Counted from the stretch's first letter, positions 31,930 to 41,806 are shown. The stretch: 64,000 nt of DNA from Prorocentrum cordatum (GCA_963575745.1 CAUYUJ010020248.1:129001-193000); one strand, 5' to 3'. Numbers and translations: made by a program. Notes: generated from the letters alone by a model not told the origin.

Positions 31930-32480
31930 CCTACGTCCCGAGCTTCCAAGACGGCCCAGGCAGGCAACCAAGGTGACCAAGGTGGCCCAAAATGCCTCGA
32001 ATACAGGTCAAGACGACCCCAAGGCGGCCTGGCCTCAAGACGGACTAAGATGCCTCCAAGAGTGCCCAAAAGGGCCAGGGCCCGAAGAAGACAAAATCAT
32101 TGACTCCCCTGATGTGTTTGAACATAAGGGGCATTCTCGTCTTTTCGGGCTTCCGTCAGCTCAAGGCGGTCAAAGAAGCCTGCACGATGGCCCGAAGACT
32201 GCCGATGAGGCCCCAACGAGGGTCCGAAGATGGCCCAAGAGGGCCCACGGGGGCTCAAGAGGCATCCAAGACGGCCCCAAGACGGCCCAAGAGGGCCTCC
32301 CGTGTGCCCCAAGACGGCCTTAGAAGGCCTGTCGACTGCCCAGGACGGCGCAAAGACGGCCCCCAAGCACTGACCATACTGCCAAGAGGACCGCAAGATG
32401 GCCCAGGAGACGGCCCAAGGGGGTCCCAAAAGACCCCCAAAGCTGCATCACATGGTGCCCAGAGAACCCCAAGACTGCCA
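31930..32480 (+). repeat. Family D block within intron 1
   Basis: CCAAGACGGCCC-type 10-11 base units flank a core at 32090-32170 with ATCATTGACTCCCC, GATGTGTTTGAAC and GGCATTCTCGTC, as at 15076-15640 and 17380-17640. Confidence 0.75.
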
Positions 32481-32520
32481 TAATGAAGACGAAAGGTTTC
32501 ACGTGTGACGGCGTTGGCAC

Positions 32521-32701
32521 TCCTCCTCCTCCTCCTCCTCCTCCTCCTCCTCCTCCTCCACTTCCACCTCCTCCTCCTCTACCTCCTCGTCCTGCTACTC
32601 CTCCTCGGTGTCCTCCTCCTCGTCATACCATCATCACCATCATCGTCATCACCAGCATCAATCATCACAAACAGCATTAGCATCAGCATCAGCACCATCA
32701 C

Positions 32702-32745
<44 letters not shown>

Positions 32746-33572
32746 GCATCATCATCATCATCATCATCATGATCACCATCAGCATCAACATCAGCATCAT
32801 CATCCTCACCATCCTCATCATCCTGATCTACATCGTCTCCCTCCTCTTCCTCACCCTCCTACTCCTCATCAGCATCAGCAGCATATTTACCACAACCGCC
32901 ATCATGATCGTCATCACAATCATCATCATCATCATCATCAGCATCATCAGCATCCTCATCATCCTGATCATCACCACCATCATCAGCATCGTCATCACCA
33001 GCATCATCATCAGCAGCATCACCATCATCAGCATCACCACCATCATCATCATCATCAGCATCGTCATCGTCAGCATCATCATCAGCAACACCATCATCAT
33101 CATCATACTCATCATCATCAGCATCATCATCATCAGCATCATCGGCATCACCATCTTCATCGTCATCATCAGCATCCGCATCATCATCAGCATCATCAGC
33201 ATGCGCATCGGAATCAGTACCATCATCCGCAGCAGCATCATCATCAGCAGCATCATCATCATCAGCATCATAATCATAACCATCATCAGTATCACCATCA
33301 GCATCATCATCAGCGTCAGCATCATCATCATCATCATTAGCATCATCATCCTCATCATTATCATAATCAGCATCATCATCAGCGTCACCCCGATCAGCAT
33401 CATCATCGCCATCAGCATCACCATCAGTAGCAGCATCATGAGCAGCATCAGCATCAGCATCAGCATCAGCATCAGCACCAGCATCAGCATCATCCTCCTC
33501 AGCATTAGCATCAATCATCATCAGCAGCATCATCATCATCACCATCATCATCACCATCATCGCCACCATCAT

Positions 33573-33603
<31 letters not shown>

Positions 33604-33840
33604 ATCATCATCATCGCAATCACCATCATGAGCAGCACAATCATCACCGTCAGCATCATCAGCAGCACCATCAGAATCATCATCATAACCATCAGCAATA
33701 TCAACATCACCATCACCGTCATCGTCATCACCATCGTCGTCATCTTCATAATCAACACATCGTCATAATCGTCATCGTCATCATCATGGTCATCGTCATC
33801 GTCGTCATCATCATCATCCTCATCATCACGGCTCACACAA
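32521..33840. repeat. CTC tract followed by 1.2-kb CAT/CAG/CAC triplet repeat
   Basis: CTC triplets at 32521-32585 give way to CATCAT with CAG, CAC and CGT variants from 32627 to about 33840. The triplet register is kept across most of the block, leaving long low-complexity frames (Met/Leu, Asp/Ala, Ile/Ser, His/Gln) on both strands. Confidence 0.95.
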
Positions 33841-33936
33841 GCCTGGAGACACGACGTGTCACACGTGACGGCCTCCCGTGCCCTTTCGAACAGTCGCCAC
33901 CCAGAATGTTGCACTGGCACGGATAGCGGGACTTGC

Positions 33937-34308
33937 CGCAGGCAGCTGGATACTTCCACCGAAATCAAGAAAACTCGAGCAGACGTTGCCGCCTAGGCCG
34001 ACAACAAGAAGAGGGGTATCGCACGGCACGGCATTCAAGCTAAGAATCATGTTCTCGCCCATGCTCAACATGCCGCCGTCCAGCACGGTCACTAAAAACA
34101 TGCCCTTCTGCTCGCTGGCCTTCAATATGCCGGCCAACAACCTCTCGGCATCCTCTCTTGGCATGCCCCCCTCCGCGGCTGCCTCGTAAAAGGAATCGTA
34201 GCTTCTGGCTGCGTTTAACTCGATGGCCAATGGAAGCGATTGTGGAGTTTGCGACAGGCCAGAAACAACCGCTGTAAGCAAAGCGAAGGGCAACGCTACC
34301 ATTCCCAT
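33937..34308 (-). CDS. Exon 1 of glycosyltransferase gene: signal peptide and N-terminal part of the fold
   Basis: Encodes residues 1-124. Start ATG at 34308 (a second in-frame ATG is at 34302). Residues 1-20 (MGMVALPFALLTAVVSGLSQ) form a convincing signal peptide, so the product enters the secretory pathway. After a helical stretch (REDAERLLAGILKASEQ) comes MFLVTVLDGGMLSMGENMILSL and TPLLVVGLGGNVCSSFL, the first two beta strands of a nucleotide-sugar transferase fold. The frame stays open upstream of the ATG, but there it translates triplet-repeat sequence. The joined model is 124 + 280 + 208 codons without a stop. Confidence 0.8.
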
Positions 34309-34416
34309 GCCAGAGCACAGACAGCAATGAAAATGCAAATGCACGAACGAAATTCGGTATGCAGCATGTACTCCCACCTGCCGCCGGAGCCCAAGCCGTT
34401 GTGGAAGGAGTACGGG
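34309..34416 (-). promoter_or_regulatory. Putative 5' leader of the glycosyltransferase gene
   Basis: This stretch lies between the start codon and a GAG/AAT repeat. I see no TATA box and no trans-spliced-leader remnant, so the call rests on position only. Confidence 0.2.
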
Positions 34417-34560
34417 GAGGAGGAGGAGGAGGAGGAGGAGGAGAAGAAGAAGAAGAATAATAAGAATAGTAAGAATAAGAATAAGAATAATAATAATACG
34501 AATAATAATAATAATGATAAGAAGAAGCAGAAGAAGAAGAAGAAGGAGACTGCCCCCGGC
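34417..34560. repeat. GAG tract passing into AAG/AAT triplets
   Basis: GAGGAG triplets (34417-34442) pass into AAG and AATAAT triplets and back to AAG. Purine-rich on the plus strand. Confidence 0.9.
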
Positions 34561-34963
34561 GCGCAGAGCACAGCACGGGCGGAGCACAAGGCAATCTCCA
34601 CCGGCTAGATCCCGCAGCTTGGGCGCTCGCTCCGGGGCCCTGCCTGGAGCCGCTCGCTTCACTCGTGCGTCGAGACTGCGCCCCAGAGTCAAGCCAGAAT
34701 CGAGCTGATCCGTCAGATGGGCCCCAGGAGGGCCCCCAAACACGAGCATGCCAACAGCGGCCGAGAGCCGAGGACACACGCCACGCGCCACCCAGCGGCG
34801 CCATCAGAGCCCAGGCTGCTGGACTCGCCCAGCCTGATGTGTGGCCCCGACGGTGGACGCCGCGGAGGTGCTGAAGGTGAGCGAAGAGGGGGCCATGCCA
34901 GAGGGCCTCGCGAGTCCACGGGGTTCCAGCGGGCGCCGCAGGGCCCCGGTCTCGAAGCACCAG
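34561..34963. other. Unassigned spacer
   Basis: No gene recognised; GC-rich with no clear repeat. Confidence 0.4.
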
Positions 34964-35156
34964 AGGAGCAACAAAAACTGCATGAGCATCGAATGTCGGA
35001 GCTCCGCGCGGATTTCGTGGATTGGCGCTGTGCCCCCCAGCGGCGCCTCTGGTGCCGTCCCTGGCGCGCACCGCGCGCCAGGGATGGGGATCCAGCGCCG
35101 ATCTAAGAAACCCGCGCGGAGTTCTGCACGTTTGTGCTTATGTAGTCGTTGCTCCT
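34964..35156 (+). repeat. Fold-back family A, best-preserved copy (~190 bp)
   Basis: Core arms CTCCGCGCGGATTTCGTGGA... (35002-35030) and CCAGCGCCGATCTAAGAAAC... (35092-35121) are inverted around a 61-bp interior. Pairing extends outward to GGAGCAAC at about 34965 and its complement near 35150, giving arms of ~65 bp. The interior has its own hairpin, CTGGCGCG/CGCGCCAG. Confidence 0.88.
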
Positions 35157-35309
35157 TCTGCGAAGCATGGCGAGGCGAGACAACGGCAGCCCAAAATCGG
35201 TCCCCTGAGCCCCTCCCAGGGTCCAAACGTACCAATCTGCCGAGCCGCGTCCAGCCGTGGCGACACGGCCCCCCCCCCCGAAGGCCAACTGACTCTATAT
35301 CTCAACTCC

Positions 35310-35640
35310 CGGCCCACGAACGTGGCCGCAGCTACGCAGTGCGCAGCCGCCCAGGGAGCCGCGAGGTCTCAACTGGGTGCGCGTGGCCCCCGACTCCGCC
35401 GGACCTCCCAGGAGCCAGCGAAAGTGGCGACGGTTACGCAGTTCGCAGCAGCCACCCAGTAGCAAAGGCACGAGTGAGGGAGGCAAGGCGGCAGGAGGCA
35501 GGAGGAGAAGGGATGAGGAGGAGGAGGAGGAGGAGGAGGAGGAGGAGGTAGGAAGGACGAGGACCGGAGACCTCAGCGCGTTATTCAAAACGATAACCCA
35601 GAACAGGAGGGTTGGGAGAAACTTCCCAGTGGCCTTCGGC
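35310..35640 (+). repeat. 102-bp satellite units, purine tract and conserved hairpin tail
   Basis: One to two units of the 102-bp family (GAAAGTGGCGACGGTTACGC, AGTTCGCAGCAGCCACCCAG) are followed by a purine-rich stretch with GAG triplets (35510-35550). The tail at 35581-35620 reads TTATTCAAAACGATAACCCA then GAACAGGAGGGTTGGG, where CCCA.C can pair with G.TGGG. Confidence 0.8.
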
Positions 35641-35985
35641 GCAACCTGCCAAAGTTGTACCCATATGGTTTGTCCGTCCAAGATGCCGCCAATATTGCTA
35701 CGAAATGGCCAACACGGCCCATTATGGTCTAGAAGACAGTCCTACCTCGCCTCCAAGACACGGCAAATATAGCCCCAGCATGGCCCAACCAGGGCTAAAG
35801 ATGACCCCAAGATGGCCCCAAAAAGACTTGGCTGGGGTCTCTTGGGCTATCTTTGGGACCCTCGGGATCGGCCTACGGGCCAAAATGATTTCAACAAAAA
35901 CCGAGACGTACCCAACCCCTTCTCCACGCGAGGCGAATATTTGTATAAACGCTCCAGACACAAGAGCACATCGCCAGATATGCAC
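35641..35985. other. Unassigned spacer
   Basis: No gene recognised. CAAGATGGCCCC and CAAAGATGGC-type words at 35690-35850 faintly resemble family D units. The end, CCCAACCCCTTCTCCACGCG (35916-35935), recurs near 37034 and 41000. Confidence 0.4.
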
Positions 35986-36714
35986 GACCAGCGCTGCCAT
36001 CATCTCCGCCGTGCATCCAAGCAGCCCACGAAAGTGGCGACGGTTGCGCAGTTCGCAGCCACCCAGAGATCCGCGAGATCTCAAACGGGTGCGCGTGGTC
36101 TTCCACCACGCTGGGCCTCCCAAGAGACTACGAAAGTGGCGACGATTGCGCGGTTTGCAGCCACCCAGGAAGCAGCGAGGTCTCATATGGGTGCGCGTGG
36201 CCCTCCACTCTGCTGGACCTCCCCGACGAAAGTAGCGAGATTTGCGCAGGTCGCAGACCCGCAGGGAGCAGGGCAGTCTGAACGGGGTGGGCGTGGCCAT
36301 CCATCCCACTGGACATCCCAGGAGCCCACGAACGTGGCGACGGTTGCGCAATTCGCAGCCACCCAGGGAGCAGCGAGGTCTCAAGGTGGTGTGCGTGGCC
36401 CCCGACTCCGCCGGACCTCCCAGGAGCCAGCGAAAGTGCAACGATTGCGTAGTTCGCAGCAGCCACCCAGTAGCAAAGGCACGAGCAAGGGAGGCAAGGC
36501 GGCAGGGGGCAGGAGGAGAAGGGAGCAGTTCGCAGCCACCCAGGGGACACCGAGATCTCGTCGGGGTGCGCGTGGCCCTCCACCCCGCTGGACCTCCCAG
36601 GGGCCTACGAAAGTGCGACGATTGCGCAGTTCGCAGCCACTGGACCTCCCAGGAGCCCACGAAAGCGGCGACGGTTGCGCAATTCGCAGCCACCCAGGGA
36701 GCAGGTCCTCGACC
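35986..36714 (+). repeat. 102-bp satellite array, block 2
   Basis: Units contain ACGAAAGTGGCGACGGTTGC, GCAGTTCGCAGCCACCCAGG and GTGCGCGTGGCC. The period is 102 bp or a truncated version of it. Because 102 is divisible by three, one plus frame reads through copies with a theme like KVATVAQFAATQ. A short insertion at 36470-36525 repeats the AGCAAAGGCACGAG segment found at 35461. Confidence 0.9.
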
Positions 36715-36822
36715 TTCTCCTCCTCCTCCTCCTCCTCCTCCTCCTCCTCCTCCTCATCCTCCTCCTCCTCCTCCTCCTCCTCCTCCTTTTCCTCCTCCTC
36801 CTCCTCCTCCTCCTCCTCCTCG
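36715..36822. repeat. CTC microsatellite
   Basis: CTC triplets with rare CAT and TTT interruptions. Confidence 0.95.
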
Positions 36823-37300
36823 CGCATCCTCCTCGGCTGTTTGCACTACGGTCGGGACACTCCCAGGCATCCAACAAACAAGACGGAGGTTGCCCGACGT
36901 TATATCGGCATCTCGGGGCCCTCGCCGGGCCCCCAGACCGTCAAAAACGACTCGGTAGGAAAAGTCGGCCCTGGGAAGCAGGTTGGGACTTCCAGGGGCC
37001 CCGCACTAAAACAAACTACCCGAGAAGTCCCCTAACCCCTTCTCCACGCGAGGCGAGTATGTGTATGAACGCTCCAGAAAACAGAACACATCGCCAGGTA
37101 TGCACGAGCTGCGCTGCCCTCACCCCCGCCGTGCCTCACAAAAGTCCAAGAATATGGCGACCGCTGCGCAGTTCGTGACCTCCCTGGGAGCCGCGAGGCC
37201 TCGGCTGGATCCGCGTGGCCCCCGACTCCGCTGGACCTCCCAGGAGCTCACGAGAGTGGTGACAGTTGCGCAGTTCGCAACCTCCCAGGGATCCACGTTG
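36821..37300 (+). repeat. Segmental duplication, copy 1 (partner 40796-41240)
   Basis: Starting at CGCGCATCCTCCTCGGCTGT, about 430 bp are shared with copy 2, including ACTCCCAG.CATCCAACAAA, GACCGTCAAAAACGACTCGG, CCCAACCCCTTCTCCACGCG-like sequence and the start of a 102-bp array. The copies differ by indels (for example around 36895-36905). In both, the left neighbour is a CTC tract. Confidence 0.9.
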
Positions 37301-37699
37301 CCGAGGAGGAGGAGGAGGAGGAGGAGGAGGAGGAGGAGGAGGAGGCAGGAGGCAAGAGGAGGGGTGAGGAGGAGAAGGAGGAGAAGGAGGGTGGAAGGAG
37401 GACTGGAGACCACAATAGTCTACTCGGCGCCCCCCGCCCGTCCATTTTCGAGCTCGCCTTTTTCCGCTCGGCGTCGCCGCTTGTTTCGTGTCCGATGCTG
37501 CGCGCCTCGCCCCCAACGAGGCTGTGTAGGCGGTGCACAAGAGTCCCCGAATGCTTTTTGGGACTCCGAAGGACTTCCTCAGGAGTCCTTAGGCTCCTGA
37601 GAAGCATCCTGGACTCAACCCAACACAGGAGCGTTAGGGAAAGTGATGGATGCAATGCTGTCCGGATTATTATTGACGTTTCGGTATTAAGAGCGACCA
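37301..37699. other. GAG tract and unassigned spacer
   Basis: GAGGAG triplets lie at 37303-37343 with purine-rich sequence to 37410. The rest holds no recognised gene; AGGACTTCCTCAGGAGTCCT at about 37570 is a near-palindrome. Confidence 0.5.
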
Positions 37700-37950
37700 C
37701 GACGGCTCAAGATGCGTCCCAAGAAAAGCCCGAGACGGTCCAACCACAAGAGGACCCCAAGGCGGCCCCGGGACGACTCCAAATGGCCCCAATACAGCCC
37801 CCAAACGCCCTGGAGAGGCTCCCAAGACGGCACCCAAAGGCACCAGATGGCCCAAGAGCTCCCAAAGACGGCCACGGAGAGCCCCAAGGTGCCCCAAGAG
37901 GGTCCCAGGAGGGTCCCAGGAGGCCCACAAGAAGGCCCAATAGGCTGCGG
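37700..37950 (+). repeat. CCAAGACGGCCC-type minisatellite (family D flank without core)
   Basis: Degenerate CCAAGANGGCNCC units every 10-12 bases, as in the flanks of the family D blocks, but no core segment was found. Confidence 0.65.
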
Positions 37951-38590
37951 AGCCTCAAAACGGCTAAAGAGGCCCCTCCCGAGTGTTCCCCCGAGTAGTT
38001 TCCCCAACGACTGGAGGATCATGCAGTCCACCAGCGTGACCGCACTTCCGCTGGGAGATTTACAACCTTTGCGCGTCCGAAAGGCAGGGGGCGGCGGTGA
38101 CTCACCGTATGCGTCTTCGACAATACTCCCAGTAGCAGGCCCCTGCAACATGATCCGTGCAGTAGCGTGCCACATATAATGTGGTACCTAATTCGTACAC
38201 CACGCTGGCTGCCACAGGGTTCTGTGCAAGCCCACTCGGAGGCCGCATGGACAGCAGAAGCGGCCTCAATTCCAACTGGGAGGTCGATGTTCGCCGTTCG
38301 GGCCCCGACTGGATTCGATCCAGAGTCCGCTCGGCGGCCAAATGGGCTCAAGTGCCGAGTGTGTCCGGACAGGACCTCTGGGTACTACACCGCACCAATG
38401 TGCCTCGCTGGCCCACGCTCAATGCGGGTCTGACATCCGACGACCCGAGGTTTCCGGTTCGCTGGCCCGCGGACTTCTATACTCTATGCCCTTCCCCTGG
38501 GATCAGCATTCTGTCCCGACACCCGTGCCTAGCCGATTCTAGGGCCCAGAAACAGACCCTGGACGCTCCACAGCGGCAAAGCAAAAGCGC
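37951..38590. other. Unassigned spacer
   Basis: No gene recognised. CCACAT/ATGTGG (38169-38183) is a small hairpin. A consensus-like donor, ACG|GTGAGT, is seen on the minus strand near 38105, but no domain adjoins it. Confidence 0.4.
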
Positions 38591-38786
38591 TACGGTGAGG
38601 AACGTTTGCTCAGCGTGTCGCGGCGGCAGCCCTGGCGGCACGCTATGCCCCGCGAGCTGATAGCGCGTCGCTCTGCTCCGCGGGGCGGGGGCCGCCCGAG
38701 GACCGAGACGTGGGCAGCGTGTCGCGCAGAGGCGCGGTGGGCCAGAACTGGCGGCGCGACATCCTAAGCAAAAGTTCCTGACCGTA
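38591..38786 (+). repeat. Fold-back family B, complete copy (~196 bp)
   Basis: The left arm TACGGTGAGGAACGTTTGCT (from 38591) and the right arm, whose complement reads TACGGTCAGGAACTTTTGCT (ending 38786), are inverted over about 45 bp through GCGGCGGCAG/CGCCGCCAG. The interior contains TATGCCCCGCGAGCTGATAG. Related copies lie at 19264-19437 and 41671-41806. Confidence 0.88.
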
Positions 38787-39714
38787 AGCCTCCTGCTGTT
38801 TTTCTATCGAGAGGAACGATTTTCCAGAAAACTGATTACCCTAGAGCACAATTCAACGACAGAGAGAAATGCACGTAAATAGTTGCGGGGGCTCTTATCC
38901 GCTTTGCACCACCGCACCACTTCGAGGCTGACACTTTACATGGCGAATGCTTCAGCTCCACTCAGCCGTCCAATCCACCTTCCACTTCCTCCTTCGACTT
39001 CCGCCTTCGAATTTCAGACGACGCTCGGGCGTGCCACCGCCACCAAAGGGTGGGTCCCCGATGGTTTCTCGGTGGAGGTGATCTCTGCTTCCAGACATGC
39101 GATGTCTGGGCTTGTTGAATACGCGGCCCCCGAAGTCCCGACACTCTCTGCAGGGCCGGATTCTCGCCCTCAATCGTTTTTTGACGGTCACGGGGCCCCG
39201 CGAGGGCCCCCAGGCCGAAAGCGGTCAAAAACCGTTTGCCGTGTTTTAATCGCGACGCAAGGAGGTCAGGGCTTCCCCTTGGGGCCGAGGCTTCTGGCCG
39301 ATCTCGGCGGCATTGTCAAGATCAGTCAGCATCAAACGGGGAAATCGGAACGACCCGAAATCTTCGTCGGATCGAGCTGCATCAGCACGGAGTGGGAATC
39401 GAACCTGATCGGCTGCGCCAGGATGCACAGCAGCGCCACGCGAGCAGCGGGCCCCATCGGATCGTTGGAGCATCGGCACCGAGCCGCCTCGGGCCCGCCA
39501 GCACAGAAACCGCATCGGACCGATCGAATCGACATAGGCCCTGCTCCGCTGGCGGCAGGGCGGAGGTCGCCGGGGGGCTCCGCCCGCGGGGCCTGCGCGC
39601 AGCACGAGGTCGGCCGCGAGGCTGCGCAGGTGGGCTCGGCCGGCCTTCGGGGGCTCCCGCTGCGCCCCAACCAGCTCGAGAATCGACTGTAGGGCTTTCC
39701 AGCCATCCTCGCCC
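38787..39714. other. Unassigned spacer
   Basis: No gene recognised. GGCCCCGCGAGGGCCCCCAG at 39191 resembles sequence near 36920 and 40890, where it precedes a GTCAAAAACG word. Confidence 0.4.
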
Positions 39715-39840
39715 TCCTCCTCCTCCTCCTCGTCCTCCTCCTCCCCTCCTTACTCTTCGTCCTCGTCCTCGTCTTTGTCCTCGTCGTCCTCCTCCACTTC
39801 CTCCGTCTTCGCCGCCTTCTCCATTTTTTCCTTATAAATC
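39715..39840. repeat. CTC/CGT triplet repeat
   Basis: CTC triplets pass into CGTCCTCGTCCTC and CTTCGCC-type triplets. Confidence 0.85.
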
Positions 39841-39934
39841 ACTTCTCCCTGTCGCACCCCGAAGCAAGTTTTTGGGGCGGGCCGGGCGTTTCGCCTGAGA
39901 CTTCCTCACCAATGATGACTCTGAAGCTTAAGAT

Positions 39935-40375
39935 TGGCAGCACTTTCAGATAATGGCGGGTCGTTTTCAAAATGTGGCTCTCGCCTTAGCGCGGCGCAAA
40001 TTCGTTCACCAAAAATTGCAAGAGCTTCACGGGTTGAGGGCGGGTCGTCTTCAAAATGTGTCTCTCGCTTTAGCGCGGCGCATATTCGATTTAAAATTTT
40101 GCAAGAGTCTCACGGATTGAGGGTGGTTCCTCTTCAAAACGTGGCTGTCGCCTGAGCGCGGCGCGCATTCGTTGGAAAAATGGGCAAGAGTCTCACGGAT
40201 TGAGGGCGGCTCCTTTTCAAAATGCGGCTTTCGCCTTAGCGCGGCGCACATTCGTTTTTTTATTTGCAAGAGCTTCACGGATTGAGGGTGGCTCCTTTTC
40301 AAAATGTGGCTCTCGCCTTGGCGCGGCGCACATTCGTTAAAACAAATTGCAAGCGTTCCACGGATTCCCATCACC
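39935..40375 (+). repeat. Tandem array of 82-83-bp units
   Basis: GCAAGAGYYTCACGG occurs at about 40018, 40101, 40184 and 40266, with TTTTCAAAATGTGGCTCTCG and GCGCGGCGCACATTCG in each unit. Five to six copies. Inverted relatives occur at 24605-24790. Confidence 0.93.
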
Positions 40376-40719
40376 AACGTGCCAGAAATTTTGTTTTGAA
40401 AGGATTCAGGATTATGCAGGTGCAGCAGTTATTTTGATTCGCTGTGTTGAAGTCCCAGGAATGGCGTTCTGGCACGATTCAGTATTGTCAAAACGCAGCA
40501 ATCAGGTTAATCAGTAACCTTAGAATACCGAGAACCATGTCTTAGCATGCTTCAGGGTTTTTCAACGGTTGCCTTCCAAACAGGCAGTTCCTTCAGTGGA
40601 AATGCACCGTTGTAGGAGCCTCTGAAGAGGGAGCTTGGAGGGATGTTGCATGCCAACATCGTTGATGTCTATTCGGTTTACACTGGTCTTCCTTCTTCTC
40701 CTCGTCCTCGTCCTCCTCC
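40376..40719. other. Unassigned AT-richer spacer
   Basis: No gene recognised and no repeat seen apart from scattered CAGGATTCAG-like words. Confidence 0.4.
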
Positions 40720-40800
40720 TCCTTCTTTTCGTCGTCCTCCTCCTCCTCCTCCTCCTCCTCCTCCTCCTCTTTCTTCTTTTCGTCCTCCTCCTCCTCGCGC
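40720..40800. repeat. CTC microsatellite
   Basis: CTC triplets with TTC and CGT interruptions, adjoining the segmental duplication. Confidence 0.92.
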
Positions 40801-41240
40801 ATCCTCCTCGGCTGTTTGCATTACGGTCGGGACACTCCCAGACATCCAACAAACAAGACGGAGGTTGCTAGTCGTTTCGGCATCTCGGGGCCCTCGCTGG
40901 GCCCCCAGACCGTCAAAAACGACTCGGTAGGAAAAGTCGGCCCTGGGGAAAAGGGACTTCCAGAGAGCCCACATTAACAAAAAACTGCCCGAGATGTACC
41001 CAACCCCTTCTCCACGCGAGGCGAGCAGTTGTACGAACGCTCCAGAAAACAGAACACATCGCCAGGTATGCACGAGCTGCGCTGCCCTCATCCCCGCCGT
41101 GCCTCACAAGAGTCCAAGAATATGGCGACCGTTGCGCAGTTCGTGACCTCCCTGGGAGCCGCGAGGCTTCGGCTGGATCCGCGTGGCCCCCGACTCCGCT
41201 GGACCTCCCAGGAGCCCTCGAAAGTGGCGACCGTTGCGCA
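40796..41240 (+). repeat. Segmental duplication, copy 2 (partner 36821-37300)
   Basis: Same order of landmarks as copy 1. Here the GTTGCTAGTCGTTTCGG segment and an 80-bp stretch near 40950 differ by indels. Confidence 0.9.
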
Positions 41241-41690
41241 GGTCGCAGCCACCCCGGGAGCAGCGAGGTCTCAAATGGATGCGCGTGGCCCCCGACTCCG
41301 CTGGACCTCCCAGGAGCACACAAAAGTGGCGACCGTTGCGCAGCTCGCAGCCACCGAAGTAGCAGCGAGGCCTCGCCTGGGCGCGCGCGGCCCCCGACTC
41401 CGCTGGACCTCCCAGGAGCGCACAGAAGCGGCGACAGTTGCGCAGCTCGCAGCCACCGAGGGAGCAGCGAGGTCTCGCCTGGGTGCGCGTACAGTGCGGC
41501 CCCCTGTAGCCCAGGAGCCCACGAACGCTGTGACAGTTGCGCAGGTCGCAGCCACCCAGGGAGCAGCGAGGTCTCAAATCGGTGCGCGTGGCCCCCAACT
41601 CCCCTGGACCTCCCAGGAGCCGACGAAAGTTGTGACTCTTGCGCAGCTCGCAGCCACCCAGGGAGCAGCGCAGCTCCGCGGGATGGGAGG
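41100..41690 (+). repeat. 102-bp satellite array, block 3
   Basis: GGACCTCCCAGGAGC recurs at 41201, 41303 and 41405, exactly 102 bp apart, then at about 41608 after a rearranged unit. Each unit holds GAAAGTGGCGACCGTTGCGC, AGCTCGCAGCCACC and GCGCGTGGCCCCCGACTCCG. Confidence 0.95.
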
Positions 41691-41806
41691 CCCGCGAAGG
41701 CTCGGGCCGTCAGCGCTTGGGGACCAGGGCGTGGATAGCGTTTCGCGTCGAAGCGTGGTGGGCCAAAACCGGCGGAGCAACACGCTGAGCAAAAGTTCCC
41801 GACCGC
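41671..41806 (+). repeat. Fold-back family B, left-truncated copy
   Basis: The right arm GGTGGGCCAAAACCGGCGGA...GAGCAAAAGTTCCCGACCG abuts the end of the 102-bp array. The interior is diverged. Confidence 0.75.

Larger units (their letters stand above)
31785..33936 (-). other. Intron 1 (GC-AG, phase 0), 2152 bp, repeat-filled
   Basis: The donor GCG|GCAAGT is the classic GC-donor consensus and the acceptor is GTGCAG|GCA; both edges are phase 0. The interior holds a family D block (31930-32480), a CTC tract and a 1.2-kb CAT repeat, listed separately. The alternative, two separate genes, is unlikely because exon 1 lacks the DPD half of the fold and exon 2 lacks a start. Confidence 0.65.

Noticed and set aside
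33859-34791. A 310-codon minus-strand frame extending upstream of the glycosyltransferase start
   Set aside because: The part upstream of ATG 34308 translates a GAG/AAT triplet repeat and GC-rich spacer, whereas a clean signal peptide begins at 34308.
38285-38310. tRNA-like B-box word GGATTCGATCC
   Set aside because: No matching A box or acceptor stem could be folded around it.
38020-38345. Candidate exon next to a GTGAGT donor on the minus strand
   Set aside because: Neither adjacent frame shows a domain, and no acceptor or partner exon is recognised.
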